Source: Lachnospiraceae bacterium
Lineage (GTDB): Bacteria > Bacillota > Clostridia > Lachnospirales > Lachnospiraceae
Assembly: GCA_021203465.1 (NCBI GenBank)
Contig: JAJQBC010000069.1
Location: 62,001-126,000, forward strand
Length of the DNA stretch: 64,000 nucleotides
Direction: 5' to 3'
The position numbers were made by a program, and so were the translations under genes. Positions 53,682 to 62,875 of the stretch are shown here, piece by piece; position 1 is the first letter of the stretch, and each line of letters begins with the position of its first letter. Under the pieces are notes generated by a model, which did no database searches, was not told the origin of the DNA, and saw nothing but the letters and a program-made list of their open reading frames with translations.

Positions 53682-55913
53682 CTAATACGACTGCTGCGGG
53701 TTATAATCAAACTGCACACGCACCCTGTCCCACTGCGTTTCTTCCTTTATTTTGCACTCCAGCTGACGTTTGGCCTCAAGCAGCCGTTCTTTTCTTTCGT
53801 TTTTTATATATATTACCCTGCGGTAGATATCGTTTTTCTTTGAGAGCGCCGCCACAGCCGGCCCAATCACCAGCAGTGCCGGATCCAGCGCGCGGATATA
53901 CACGCCAAGTTCCTCAGCTCTCCGTTTCAAAAGGCTCTGCTCTTCACAGGACAAATAGATCCCCAGCATTTCCTGCACCGGCGGATATCCCATCAGCCGA
54001 CGGTACTGCAGCTCCTGCGTATAAAAAGCGTCATAATCCTGCTCTGCCGCGGCGCGGATACTGTAGTGTTCCGGACGGTAGGTCTGGATGATCGCCTCAC
54101 CCGGCTTTTCGGCGCGTCCGGCACGTCCGACCGCCTGCGTCAGCAGCGCGAAGGTCCGCTCCCCCGCGCGATAATCCGGCGCATGCAGGGAAATGTCCGC
54201 CGCCACGACGCCGACCAAGGTCACATTCGGGAAATCGTGCCCCTTCACGATCATCTGCGTCCCGACGAGCACATCGGCCTCGCCGCGGCCAAAGGCGGAA
54301 AGAATCGTCTCATAGCTCTCCTTCGATCGCGTCGTATCATAATCCATCCTGAGAACGCGTGCCGTCGGGAACAAACGCTTTACCTCCCGCTCAATCTGTT
54401 GTGTCCCTGCTCGAAAACCGGAAATGTAGGGCGAGCCACAGGACGGACAGGCTTTCGGCATCCGCGTCTCATAACCGCAGTAGTGGCATTTTAGATAGCC
54501 GTCCGTGTGGAGCGACAGCGATACGTCACAGTGCGGGCAACGCAGCGCCTCGCCGCAGGAGCGGCAGGAGACAAAGCCGGAAAAGCCTCTGCGGTTCAGG
54601 AAGAGCATCGCCTGTTCCCCCCTGCGGAGCCGTTCGTCCAGTGCCACCATGAGCTGCCTGCTGAAAATGCCCCTGTTTCCCTCCCGCAGTTCTTTTCTTA
54701 AATCGACAATTTTAACCTGCGGCAGCACGGCAGCTCCGATCCTGCTGTCCAGACGGTACCAGCCATAGACACCTTCCCGCGCGCGATAGCTCGATTCGAG
54801 CGAGGGCGTCGCGCTGCCGAGCACAACCGACGCGCCGCAGAGGGAAGCGCGATAGATCGCCGCCTCCCGCGCGTCATAGCGTGGAACCGTCTCGCTCTTG
54901 TAAGCGCCCTCGTGTTCCTCGTCAATAATAATAACCCCTAATTGTGAAAACGGCGTAAACAAGGCGGAACGCGGCCCGATCATCACATCGAGCTGCCCTT
55001 CCTTCGCCCGCACAAACTGGTCGTAGCGCTCGCCGTCCGACAGACGTGAGTGCAGCACCGATACTCTCTCGCCGAAATGCTCATAGAATCGCCGCACCGT
55101 CTGGTAGGTCAGAGCGATCTCGGGAATCAACACAATCGCCTGCTTTCCCCGGGCAATCACACGTCCGATGAGTTCCATGTACACCTCGGTCTTGCCACTG
55201 CCGGTGACACCCTGCAACAGGTAAGTCCGGCGCTGCTCCCGCTCATAGTCCGCCCAGATTCCCTCGGCCGCCGCACGCTGCTGTACGCTCAGTTCCGGCC
55301 TTTCCGCCGTTCTGCGGAAATGCCCTTCAAAGGGATTCCTGTATCGTGTTTCCGTCTCGCTTTTCAGAACGCCGTCCCGCTCAAGCCCTCGGATCACCGG
55401 AGCTGTAATGCGGTAGCGCTCCGCCGCCTCTCTCTTTGAGATCGCACCGCCCGCATCGAGAAGCGCCGCCAGAAGCCTTGCCCTGGCGCGGTTATTTTTT
55501 TTCAGCTCCTTCTGAAGGAACTCTTCCGCCTCTTCATGCGAAGTCTTCAGCTTCAGCGTGACATCGCGCTGCCGCGCGACCTCCTGCTTTACCGGAAGCA
55601 CCGTCTTCAGCGCCTGATTCATCGTCGAGCCATACTGCTCACGCATCCAGGCCGCGAGCGCGATCAGCTGGGATTCCGCGCACACAGAGCCCTCCACAAC
55701 CCCGCTTAATTCCTTGATCTTCTCCGGCGGATAATCCGGCTCCCGCGTCAGTCCGGTCACATAGCCTCTTGTCGGGCGATTCCCCCTCCCAAAGGGAAAA
55801 CGCACCTGCATACCAATGCGGATCTTTCCGCTCAGCTCCTCCGGCACGCGGTACTGGAACACGCGATCCAGCTTTTCATGCGAAATGTCAACAATGACAT
55901 CAACATACTCCAT
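53682..55913 (-). CDS. priA: Primosomal replication-restart helicase PriA
   Basis: A 743-residue 3'-5' DNA helicase that reloads the replisome at stalled forks. The N-terminal DNA-binding domain starts MEYVDVIVDISHEKLDRVFQ. Walker A GVTGSGKTEVYME, the DEEH box (IIIDEEHEGAYKSE) and AIVLIPEIALTYQT follow. Cys pairs for two zinc ions are seen in SCRSCGEALRCPHCDVSL and CHYCGYETRMPKACPSC. The helicase C-terminal motifs VGTQMIVKGHDFPNVTLVG and QAVGRAGRAEKPG are complete. It starts directly after the murE stop (TAGATG) and ends in TAG. Confidence 0.97.
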   Translation of the reverse strand: MEYVDVIVDISHEKLDRVFQYRVPEELSGKIRIGMQVRFPFGRGNRPTRGYVTGLTREPDYPPEKIKELSGVVEGSVCAESQLIALAAWMREQYGSTMNQALKTVLPVKQEVARQRDVTLKLKTSHEEAEEFLQKELKKNNRARARLLAALLDAGGAISKREAAERYRITAPVIRGLERDGVLKSETETRYRNPFEGHFRRTAERPELSVQQRAAAEGIWADYEREQRRTYLLQGVTGSGKTEVYMELIGRVIARGKQAIVLIPEIALTYQTVRRFYEHFGERVSVLHSRLSDGERYDQFVRAKEGQLDVMIGPRSALFTPFSQLGVIIIDEEHEGAYKSETVPRYDAREAAIYRASLCGASVVLGSATPSLESSYRAREGVYGWYRLDSRIGAAVLPQVKIVDLRKELREGNRGIFSRQLMVALDERLRRGEQAMLFLNRRGFSGFVSCRSCGEALRCPHCDVSLSLHTDGYLKCHYCGYETRMPKACPSCGSPYISGFRAGTQQIEREVKRLFPTARVLRMDYDTTRSKESYETILSAFGRGEADVLVGTQMIVKGHDFPNVTLVGVVAADISLHAPDYRAGERTFALLTQAVGRAGRAEKPGEAIIQTYRPEHYSIRAAAEQDYDAFYTQELQYRRLMGYPPVQEMLGIYLSCEEQSLLKRRAEELGVYIRALDPALLVIGPAVAALSKKNDIYRRVIYIKNERKERLLEAKRQLECKIKEETQWDRVRVQFDYNPQQSY

Positions 55914-57383
55914 CTATCTCTCCGCCAGTTCTTTTAAAACCTCCTGAATCAGCACACGCTCATCCATCGGATATTTTACCCCTTTGATCTCCTGATAATC
56001 CTCGTGGCCCTTCCCCGCCAGCACGATCACATCGCCGTCCAACGCGTTGCCGATAGCGTAACGGATCGCTTCCTTCCGGTCGCAGATCTCCACGAAGTCG
56101 CCGTCCGTCTTCGCCATGCCGATCTTGATGTCGTCGATGATGGCCTGCGGTTCCTCATAGCGCGGGTTATCTGAGGTGATGATCGTCAGGTCGGCCAGCC
56201 GTCCCGACACCTCGCCCATCTCGTAGCGGCGGAGCTTCGAGCGGTTCCCGCCGCAGCCAAACACCGAGACCAGCCGCTTCGGGTGATATTCCCGCAGCGT
56301 ATTCAGAAGGCTCTCAAGCGCCATCGCATTGTGCGCGTAGTCGATCATCAGGGTAAAGTTGCCCGGCATCGGGATCATCTCGATGCGCCCCTTCGTCTTC
56401 ACGACGCGCAGCGCCTCCTTTAGATCACTCTGCGACACCCGAAAGTGTTCGCACACAGCGATCGCGACAAGGGAATTGTAGACGCTGAAGCGGCCCGGCA
56501 CGTCGATCTCCACGTCCATATCAAGCTTTCCGGAAATATGGTATCGCACGCCCAGATAGCCTTCGCCTCCCAGCAGCTTCATATCCGAGGCCCGGTAATC
56601 CGCCTTCTCCGAGAAACCAATTGTCTCGAGATCACAGGTATGGCCGTCCAGCACCAGATCAAAATTCTCATCGTCAATATTTGCAATGCCATGCCGACAC
56701 TGCCGGAACAGCAGCCCCTTGCAGGCCGCATACTCCTCAAAGCTTGCATGTTCGTTTGGCCCGATATGATCCGGTACCAGATTTGTAAAAATTCCAATTT
56801 CAAATGGGATGCCCGCCGTCCGGTGCATCATAAGCCCTTGCGAGGACACCTCCATCACGCAGATCTCACAGCCGGCCTCCACCATGCGCGAAAAGTATTC
56901 CTGAATCAAGTAGGACTCCGGCGTCGTATTGTCCGCCGGAATGCGCTCGTCGCCGATGATCGCCTCGATCGTACCGATGAGACCCACACGGTAGCCCGCG
57001 TGCTCCAGAATTCCCTTTATCATAAAAGTCGTCGTCGTCTTTCCTTTGGTGCCGGTGACGCCGATCACCTTCATCCTGCGCGCCGGCCAGTCAAACCAGG
57101 CGGACGACAGAATCGCCAGCGCATAGCGCGTATCATCCACCTCAATAAGCGTCACGCCCTCCGGAACCTCCACCGGACGCTCCGCCACGATGCAGCGCGC
57201 GCCCGCGGCCACAATCTCAGCCACATGCTCATGACTGTCATAGGCAAGTCCTTTGATGCAGACAAAGAGACAGCCCTCCGTGACCTTTCTCGTGTCATAG
57301 ACAAGCGCGCTGACCGCGCCCTCCATCGTTCCCTTTATCAGTCTGTAGTCCAGCTCAGAGAGCAGGGCAGAAAGTTCTTTCAT
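55914..57383 (-). CDS. murE: UDP-N-acetylmuramoyl-tripeptide synthetase (meso-DAP adding)
   Basis: A 489-residue Mur ligase that adds the third amino acid to UDP-MurNAc-Ala-Glu. The ATP loop VTGTKGKTTTTFMI, the substrate motif NTTPESYLIQEYF and the carbamylated-Lys region are present. The specificity motif DNPR (ITSDNPRYEEP) marks it as the meso-diaminopimelate type. It is the first gene of a conserved run towards thiN; its own promoter lies upstream. AAGGAGACAT is the ribosome binding site. It ends in TAG, followed at once by ATG of priA in the same frame. Confidence 0.97.
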   Translation of the reverse strand: MKELSALLSELDYRLIKGTMEGAVSALVYDTRKVTEGCLFVCIKGLAYDSHEHVAEIVAAGARCIVAERPVEVPEGVTLIEVDDTRYALAILSSAWFDWPARRMKVIGVTGTKGKTTTTFMIKGILEHAGYRVGLIGTIEAIIGDERIPADNTTPESYLIQEYFSRMVEAGCEICVMEVSSQGLMMHRTAGIPFEIGIFTNLVPDHIGPNEHASFEEYAACKGLLFRQCRHGIANIDDENFDLVLDGHTCDLETIGFSEKADYRASDMKLLGGEGYLGVRYHISGKLDMDVEIDVPGRFSVYNSLVAIAVCEHFRVSQSDLKEALRVVKTKGRIEMIPMPGNFTLMIDYAHNAMALESLLNTLREYHPKRLVSVFGCGGNRSKLRRYEMGEVSGRLADLTIITSDNPRYEEPQAIIDDIKIGMAKTDGDFVEICDRKEAIRYAIGNALDGDVIVLAGKGHEDYQEIKGVKYPMDERVLIQEVLKELAER

Positions 57384-57436
57384 ATATGTCTCCTTATATT
57401 AAAATACTTCGGCTACTTTGTCGTTCATTCTTAATT

Positions 57437-57466
57437 AGTATAACACACGACGAATTACGTCTGCAA
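57437..57466 (-). promoter_or_regulatory. Predicted promoter of the murE-priA operon
   Basis: TTGCAG (57461-57466) and TATACT (57437-57442) with an 18-bp spacer on the minus strand. Confidence 0.6.
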
Positions 57467-57560
57467 GCCGGGCAAAGTTGCTCTCCGGGATATTGTAAAT
57501 CAGCATACAGGAAAAATCAATGCCGCATCTGAAACTTGTCGCGCGTGCCGTGTCACAAAA

Positions 57561-57596
57561 GAAGGACAGGAAACGCGCAGCGCGAATTCCTGTCCC
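57561..57596 (-). terminator. Probable terminator of arcC
   Basis: GGACAGGAA (57564-57572) and TTCCTGTCC (57587-57595) form a perfect 9-bp stem with an inner GCGC/GCGC helix. On the minus strand it is followed by TTCTTTTG, 20 bp beyond the arcC stop. Confidence 0.7.
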
Positions 57597-57616
57597 ATTA
57601 AATCCATTTCCTGTGT

Positions 57617-58546
57617 CTATCGAATGATCGTCCCCGCTCTCTCCTCCAGCGCTTCCTTTGCGTCGTCGAGATCCGCGATCACCGTCACGCGCCCCGGCTT
57701 GCCGGAGACAAAGGAGACCGCCGCCACAACCTTCGGCAGCACGCTCGTCTCATCGAACTGTCCCTCCGCAATATAGGTCCGCGCTTTCTCCACGCTGATC
57801 TCATCAAGCGGCTCTGCGTTCTCCTTGCCATAGTTCAGGTACAACTTCTTCTCGCTCGTCAGGATCAGCAGCATATCTGCGTTCAAAAGCTCGGCGAGCT
57901 TGCCGCTCGCAAGATCCTTCTCAATCACGGCACTGGCACCTTTCAAATGATGAGATTGCCGCAAGACCGGAATTCCACCGCCACCGCAGGCGATCACGAC
58001 ATGACCGGCGTCCGAGAGAACGCGGATCGACTCGATCTCAACGACATCCTCCGGCTTCGGCGCGGAAACGATCCGGCGATAACCGCCATCGACCTTCGTC
58101 ACATAGTTTCCCTTTTCCTCCTCGGCGTCCGCTTCCTCGCGGGTCATGACACGGCCCACGACCTTGACTGGTTTATAGAAGGAATCATCGTAGGGATTTA
58201 CAACAACCTGCGTCAGAATTGTGGAGACCGGACGATTGATACCGCGATTCAAAAGCTCCTCGCGAATCGCGTTCTGCAGGTCATAACCAATATAGCCCTG
58301 GCTCATAGCCGAGCAGACTGACATCGGGGCGAAGGTATAGTCCGGATGCTGTTTCCCGAACTCATTCATGGCCGTGTGGATCATGCCCACCTGCGGCGCG
58401 TTGCTGTGCGAAATGACAACCTGACAGCCTGCCTCAACCAGATCCGCGATGGCCTTCGCAGCGGCTTTGGTGGCGATCTTCTGCTCCGGCAGCGTCGTGC
58501 CGAGCGCCTTATGCCCGAGGGCAACGACAACTTTCTTCTTACTCAT
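57617..58546 (-). CDS. arcC: Carbamate kinase
   Basis: A 309-residue amino-acid-kinase-family enzyme that makes ATP from carbamoyl phosphate and ADP (or the reverse). It begins KKVVVALGHKALGTTLPEQK. HSNAPQVGMIHTAM, the substrate loop IACGGGGIPVL and VIEKDLASGKLAELLNADML are diagnostic. The usual arginine-deiminase partners (arcA, argF) are not in the window, so it may serve purine or agmatine catabolism instead; this is inference. It begins only 24 bp after the 3' end of RNase P RNA without a terminator between them, and ends in TAG. Confidence 0.96.
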   Translation of the reverse strand: MSKKKVVVALGHKALGTTLPEQKIATKAAAKAIADLVEAGCQVVISHSNAPQVGMIHTAMNEFGKQHPDYTFAPMSVCSAMSQGYIGYDLQNAIREELLNRGINRPVSTILTQVVVNPYDDSFYKPVKVVGRVMTREEADAEEEKGNYVTKVDGGYRRIVSAPKPEDVVEIESIRVLSDAGHVVIACGGGGIPVLRQSHHLKGASAVIEKDLASGKLAELLNADMLLILTSEKKLYLNYGKENAEPLDEISVEKARTYIAEGQFDETSVLPKVVAAVSFVSGKPGRVTVIADLDDAKEALEERAGTIIR

Positions 58547-58569
58547 GGCAAAATTCCTTTCTTTTTAAC

Positions 58570-58961
58570 ACAGCAAGCAGGACGATAAGCCGGGTTCTGT
58601 CGTGGACAATCATCTATCCAGGCGCGCCGTCACCGGCGCGCTCAAGCGACCTACCTGAAGCTGACGGGCCGCCATATACTTCTACTTGGTCTTGCTTCGG
58701 ATGGGGTTTACATGTGCCCCGCCTGTTACCAGGCGGGCGGTAGTCTCTTACACTGCCTTTCCACCCTTACGCTAGTCTGCCATGCGGTAGCTCGAATTGC
58801 TGCGCAATTCTCACCCCACGGCATTCGCTGGCGCGGTATATTTCTGTTGCACTGGCCTTGGAGTCACCTCCACCGGACGTTATCCGGCATCCTGCCCTGT
58901 GAAGCCCGGACTTTCCTCACCTCGCTTGCGCGAGCCGCGATTGCCTGTCCTACTTGCTGCA
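58570..58961 (-). ncRNA. rnpB: RNase P RNA (bacterial type A)
   Basis: About 390 nt. The catalytic core is recognisable on the minus strand. The P1 helix is formed by GCAGCAAGTAGGAC at the 5' end and GTCCTGCTTGCTG at the 3' end. The conserved GAGGAAAGTCCGGGC follows. Later come AGGGTGGAAAGG, the TGGTAACA loop and GTAAACCCC, ending near GAACCCGGCTTATCG. It cleaves 5' leaders from pre-tRNAs. A promoter of matching position lies just upstream. Confidence 0.97.
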
Positions 58962-58967
58962 ACGTTC

Positions 58968-58996
58968 ATTTTAACCGAAAAAAGCCCGTTTGTCCA
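58968..58996 (-). promoter_or_regulatory. Promoter of rnpB
   Basis: TGGACA (58991-58996) and TAAAAT (58968-58973) with a 17-bp spacer on the minus strand, placing the start point about 7 bp downstream, at the 5' end of the RNA. Confidence 0.75.
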
Positions 58997-59005
58997 TGCC
59001 CTATC

Positions 59006-59767
59006 TTATTTCAAAATCAGTTCCACCGGGCAGTGGTCGCTCCCCAGCTGCTCCGCCAGAATGCGGCTATCCTCAATGTGCTCTTCAAAGCCCTCCGAGA
59101 CGAGGAAATAGTCGATGCGCCACCCTGCGTTCCGCTCGCGGGCTCTCGCCCGGTACGACCACCAGCTATAGGCCTCCGCCTTATCCGGATAAAGGTAACG
59201 GAAGGAGTCGACAAAGCCAGAGGCAAGAAGCTCGCGCATCTTGCTGCGCTCCTCATCGGAAAAGCCCGCGTTGCCGCGGTTTGTCTTCGGATTTTTGAGG
59301 TCGATCTCCTCCTTCGCCACGTTGAAGTCTCCGGTCACAATGACCGGCTTTTTCTCCTTCAGCGCGCCGAGGTAAGCGCGGAAATCGTCCTCCCACTCCA
59401 TGCGGTAGGCAATCCGGCGCAGGCCGTCCTGCGCGTTCGGCACATAGACACAGACGAGATAATAATCCTCATATTCCAGCGTGATCGCGCGTCCCTCATC
59501 GTCGTGCTTTCCCTCCATGCCGAGATCATAGAAGACAGCGAGCGGCTTCTCCCTCGTCAGCACCGCGGTGCCGGAATAGCCTTTCTTTACCGCGCTGTTC
59601 CAGTACAGCTCATAGTCGGGAAAGCAGAAATCCGCCTGCTCCGGCTGCATCTTCGTCTCCTGCAGGCACAGCATGTCCGGTTGTTCCCGGTCAAGAAATT
59701 CCATAAAGCCCTTGTTCATACAGGCACGCAGCCCGTTGACATTCCAGGAATAGAGTCGCTTCATCAT
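59006..59767 (-). CDS. xth: Exodeoxyribonuclease III
   Basis: A 253-residue AP endonuclease/exonuclease of base-excision repair. Family features are [15 protein letters not shown], the metal Glu in [25 protein letters not shown], and the closing [11 protein letters not shown] with catalytic His. All active-site residues are seen. It starts directly after the PAP2-like gene (4-bp gap) and its stop lies 45 bp before RNase P RNA. Confidence 0.95.
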   Translation of the reverse strand: MMKRLYSWNVNGLRACMNKGFMEFLDREQPDMLCLQETKMQPEQADFCFPDYELYWNSAVKKGYSGTAVLTREKPLAVFYDLGMEGKHDDEGRAITLEYEDYYLVCVYVPNAQDGLRRIAYRMEWEDDFRAYLGALKEKKPVIVTGDFNVAKEEIDLKNPKTNRGNAGFSDEERSKMRELLASGFVDSFRYLYPDKAEAYSWWSYRARARERNAGWRIDYFLVSEGFEEHIEDSRILAEQLGSDHCPVELILK

Positions 59768-59771
59768 AGGT

Positions 59772-60413
59772 TCAGTTCTCCTTCTTCGATGTAAAACGGT
59801 ACGCGGTTTCCAGAGTGCCGTACAGCACGACCGACCCGATCACATCCAGGATCGAGTGCTGCTTTGTAAAGACGGTCGAGGCGATGATCGACACCGCGAA
59901 CACACGCCCGATCAGAATACCTGCCCGCGGCAGCTGCCCTGCCTGCATCTCGAGCGTTCCCTGAAACACCATCGTCACATAGGCGTGCATGCTCGGGAAA
60001 ACGCTCTGCGGTGTGTCAACGGTCTGTACAAATTTCATCAACCGTCCGCTCAGTTTCTCAGAATTGTAGGTGATGCTGTCGCGGAAATCCAGTCCGGTCG
60101 GCCAGATATAGGCGATCAGAATGAACAGGTTCATGCCCGTCGAGAGCACAATCAGCGCCTTCTTATAATCCTCATCCGAGAGATTCTTCAGCGCGAGGAA
60201 CACACACACGATGATATAGGGGAACCAGCTCAGGTAAGGGTAGATGAACTGCGGCACATGTGGAATCCTGTCATCCAGTTTGCTGTGTACGAGATGCACC
60301 TTCTTGTGAGGCCTGACCTCCAGAAACACGAACAGCGCCATGTAGACGACAAACCAGATGGCAACTGGAATCAGCTTTCTTCTTTTGATAAATGTCTTTA
60401 CGTTTTCTATCAT
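59772..60413 (-). CDS. PAP2-superfamily membrane phosphatase-like protein
   Basis: A 213-residue protein with six membrane helices (first: [20 protein letters not shown]). Of the three phosphatase motifs, the second is PSMHAY and the third is F-x-x-x-H-x-x-x-D ([12 protein letters not shown]). The first motif (KxxxxxxRP) is not seen in its usual form, which places the protein near the inositol-phosphotransferase-like PAP2 subgroup rather than the classical phosphatases. ATG at 60413 overlaps the stop of the nucleoside-kinase gene (ATGA). Substrate unknown, probably a lipid phosphate. Confidence 0.85.
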   Translation of the reverse strand: MIENVKTFIKRRKLIPVAIWFVVYMALFVFLEVRPHKKVHLVHSKLDDRIPHVPQFIYPYLSWFPYIIVCVFLALKNLSDEDYKKALIVLSTGMNLFILIAYIWPTGLDFRDSITYNSEKLSGRLMKFVQTVDTPQSVFPSMHAYVTMVFQGTLEMQAGQLPRAGILIGRVFAVSIIASTVFTKQHSILDVIGSVVLYGTLETAYRFTSKKEN

Positions 60414-62062
60414 ACGTTGAATACACTTCCTCCTATGAATTCCCGCAGAATGGAGTTGTTCGGGACCAGATTGCTGTCGACCCCCTGAAAATAGTTCAGG
60501 AACTTGAGCAGGCACTTCGCCTCCGGATACTCCGGCTCGCCCGGCTGGATGCCGAAAAGCAGCGGCTCCGCGTACTGCTTGAGCACAGCCAGCTCGTAGA
60601 TCAGAGCCGAGTTGAAAATCACGTCGGCCTCCTCCTGATACGGAAAAATATTTTCATCCTCACCGCGGCGCACCGACGGCCACATAGAGATTGTCTTCTT
60701 TGCGGAAGTGCCGCGCGTACGCGCATCCCGCACCATCCGGCGCAGCATCCGTCCGTCTGTCGTCGCGATCCGATTGTGCTCGTCGACGTTGAGCTGCGTC
60801 AGCGCGCTCACATAAATTTTGAGCTTTCTCTCCTTCGGAAGCGAGTAGGAAAGCTGATCGTTCAGGCAATGGATGCCCTCGATCACCAGTACCTCATCGT
60901 CGTGCAGCCGCAGCAGATTTCCCTTGTACTCCTTCTTGCCGGTCACAAAATTGAAGGTCGGCATCGAGACCTCCTCACCGCGCAGCAGCGCACTCATCTG
61001 CTCATTGAACAGCCCAATATCCATCGCGCCGAGACACTCAAAATTGAACTGCCCGTTCTCATCCTTCGGCGTGTCCTCCCGCTCCACAAAATAATTGTCC
61101 ACCGCAATCGGGTGTGGCTTCAGCCCATGCGCGAGCAGCTGCACCGACAACCGATGGGAAAAGCTCGTCTTGCCCGAGGAAGACGGTCCCGCAATCATGA
61201 TCAGCTTGCGGTCATGCCGCCCGGCAATCTGCTCCGCGATGTTCCCGATTTCCTTCTCCATCAGCGCCTCCTGCGCGAGAATGATATCGGTCATATTTCC
61301 ATCCGCAATCTGTGCGTTGAGCGCGCCGACCGTCGGCGTGCCGAGCAGCTCGCTCCACTCGTTCGAACGCTTCAGCACCTGAAACAGTTTCCGCTGGGGC
61401 CGGAATTCGGCAAGGCTGTCCGGCGTCTTCTTCGGCGGAAAGTTGAGCACAAAGCCCTCGTCCCAAGCGATCAGATGAAATTGTTTGATATAGCCCGTGT
61501 CCGGCAGCATATATCCGTAATAATAGTCCTCAAAGCCGTCCAGCAGATACACGTTCACCGAAGAACTTCTGCGAAAGCGGAACAATCGCGCCTTGTCCAG
61601 CATCCCGTGCCGCGTAAAATGCTCGATTGCCTCCTCGACCGGAATGCTCTTCTTCACGAACGGAAGCCGCTGCGCCACCAGCTCCTCCATCCGCGCCTGT
61701 ACCGTGCGCAGGAACTCCTCATCCACTATCCTGTTTTTACTCATACAGTAGTAGCCGTCACCGAGGGAAAAGCAGACCCGGATGCCATTCACTGCCTCCT
61801 GTCCCGCCACATCATAGACCGCTTTCAAGAGCAGCAGCGTCGCGCTGCGCCGATAAGTCTTGAAGCCGTCCGCGCTGGCCGTCGTCAGGAACTCGACCTG
61901 TGCATCCGCCTTCACCGGACGGAACAGCTCCCGCATTTTGCTGCCGTTCTCGAGAACGAGCACAATGTCATTGCTATAATTTTTCTGATATTGCTTCGCA
62001 AGCTCCAGATAGCTCATGCCTTCCGAAACTTCCGTCCGCTTTCCTTCTATCGTTATCTGCAT
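60410..62062 (-). CDS. Nucleoside kinase fused to threonyl-tRNA-synthetase-like editing domains
   Basis: A 550-residue protein. Residues 1-60 are a TGS domain (MQITIEGKRTEVSEGMSYLE). Residues about 65-250 resemble the second additional domain of threonyl-tRNA synthetase, with a catalytic-type segment FTRHGMLDKARLFRF. From about 290 a uridine-kinase-type P-loop domain follows: GPSSSGKTSFSHRLS, VDNYFVERED, and LVIEGIHCLNDQL. It is annotated in Firmicutes as a nucleoside (uridine) kinase, but why it carries tRNA-synthetase-like parts is not known. It lies 15 bp after the nif3 gene. Confidence 0.9.
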   Translation of the reverse strand: MQITIEGKRTEVSEGMSYLELAKQYQKNYSNDIVLVLENGSKMRELFRPVKADAQVEFLTTASADGFKTYRRSATLLLLKAVYDVAGQEAVNGIRVCFSLGDGYYCMSKNRIVDEEFLRTVQARMEELVAQRLPFVKKSIPVEEAIEHFTRHGMLDKARLFRFRRSSSVNVYLLDGFEDYYYGYMLPDTGYIKQFHLIAWDEGFVLNFPPKKTPDSLAEFRPQRKLFQVLKRSNEWSELLGTPTVGALNAQIADGNMTDIILAQEALMEKEIGNIAEQIAGRHDRKLIMIAGPSSSGKTSFSHRLSVQLLAHGLKPHPIAVDNYFVEREDTPKDENGQFNFECLGAMDIGLFNEQMSALLRGEEVSMPTFNFVTGKKEYKGNLLRLHDDEVLVIEGIHCLNDQLSYSLPKERKLKIYVSALTQLNVDEHNRIATTDGRMLRRMVRDARTRGTSAKKTISMWPSVRRGEDENIFPYQEEADVIFNSALIYELAVLKQYAEPLLFGIQPGEPEYPEAKCLLKFLNYFQGVDSNLVPNNSILREFIGGSVFNV

Positions 62063-62077
62063 AAGCGCAGTCTCCTT

Positions 62078-62848
62078 TCACACAACCTCAAAGGGATGAT
62101 GAACCGGCATGCAGTCCATGTGCACGCCCATCAGCACCTTTTCCAGATAGCCCTTTACATCCTCCATAAAAATGTGCTCAACGCCGTAATGCCCCGCATC
62201 GACAATACAAAGGCCCTGATCCACGGCATCCAGCCCGGTGTGATGATCGATATCTCCGGTGATGTAGACATCACAATGAAATTTCAGCGCTTCCTTCATC
62301 GTGCTCTTTCCCGCTCCCGGGCAGATCGCAGCAAGGGCAAGTTCCCTCTCCGAATTGCCGTAAAGACGCACGTTCGGAATACGGAAGACTTCCTTCACAT
62401 GTTGTCCGCACTCCCGGAGTGTCATCTTCCGCGGCAGCCGCCCGACGCGCCCGATGCCCTCGCCGTCCTTTACCTCCTCCAGCACAGCACAGTCCGTCAA
62501 CCCCAACATCCCTGCCGCAAGATCCGCCATACCGCGCGTGTCATAATTCGTGTGCATCGCATAATAAGAAATATCATGCCGGATCAGCCGAAGCAGGCGC
62601 CTGCCGTTCATATCCGCGTCCGTCACGCTCTTAAGCGGCGTAAAAATCATCGGATGGTGTGTGATCAGCATGTCGTAACCGCCGTCCGCTGCGTGCGCCA
62701 CTGTCTCATCATTCGCGTCCAACGCAAGCAGGATACGCTTTACCTCCTTCTCGCGCCGCCCGGCCAAAAGCCCGACATTGTCCCAGTCACAGGCATATTC
62801 TGTACTGTATTCGCGCTCGAGGAGCGCACAAATCTCACTACACTTCAT
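62078..62848 (-). CDS. Nif3-like dinuclear metal-centre protein
   Basis: A 256-residue protein of the NIF3/YqfO family, with CDWDNVGLLAGRR, ALDANDETVAHAADGG, ITHHPMIFTPLK and the C-terminal metal ligands in VYITGDIDHHTGLDAVDQGL and VDAGHYGVEHIF. Members form hexameric toroids with two metal ions. They are often listed as GTP cyclohydrolase I type 2, without a clearly established cellular role. It follows trmK by 27 bp, a pairing conserved in Firmicutes. Confidence 0.93.
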   Translation of the reverse strand: MKCSEICALLEREYSTEYACDWDNVGLLAGRREKEVKRILLALDANDETVAHAADGGYDMLITHHPMIFTPLKSVTDADMNGRRLLRLIRHDISYYAMHTNYDTRGMADLAAGMLGLTDCAVLEEVKDGEGIGRVGRLPRKMTLRECGQHVKEVFRIPNVRLYGNSERELALAAICPGAGKSTMKEALKFHCDVYITGDIDHHTGLDAVDQGLCIVDAGHYGVEHIFMEDVKGYLEKVLMGVHMDCMPVHHPFEVV

Positions 62849-62875
62849 AATGATATACTCCGTTTCGCTGCTCTG

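Noticed and set aside
44231-57383. Gene order murE to thiN as a novel cluster
   Set aside because: The order priA-def-fmt-rsmB-rlmN-prpC-prkC-rsgA-rpe-thiN is well known in Firmicutes and counts as ordinary.
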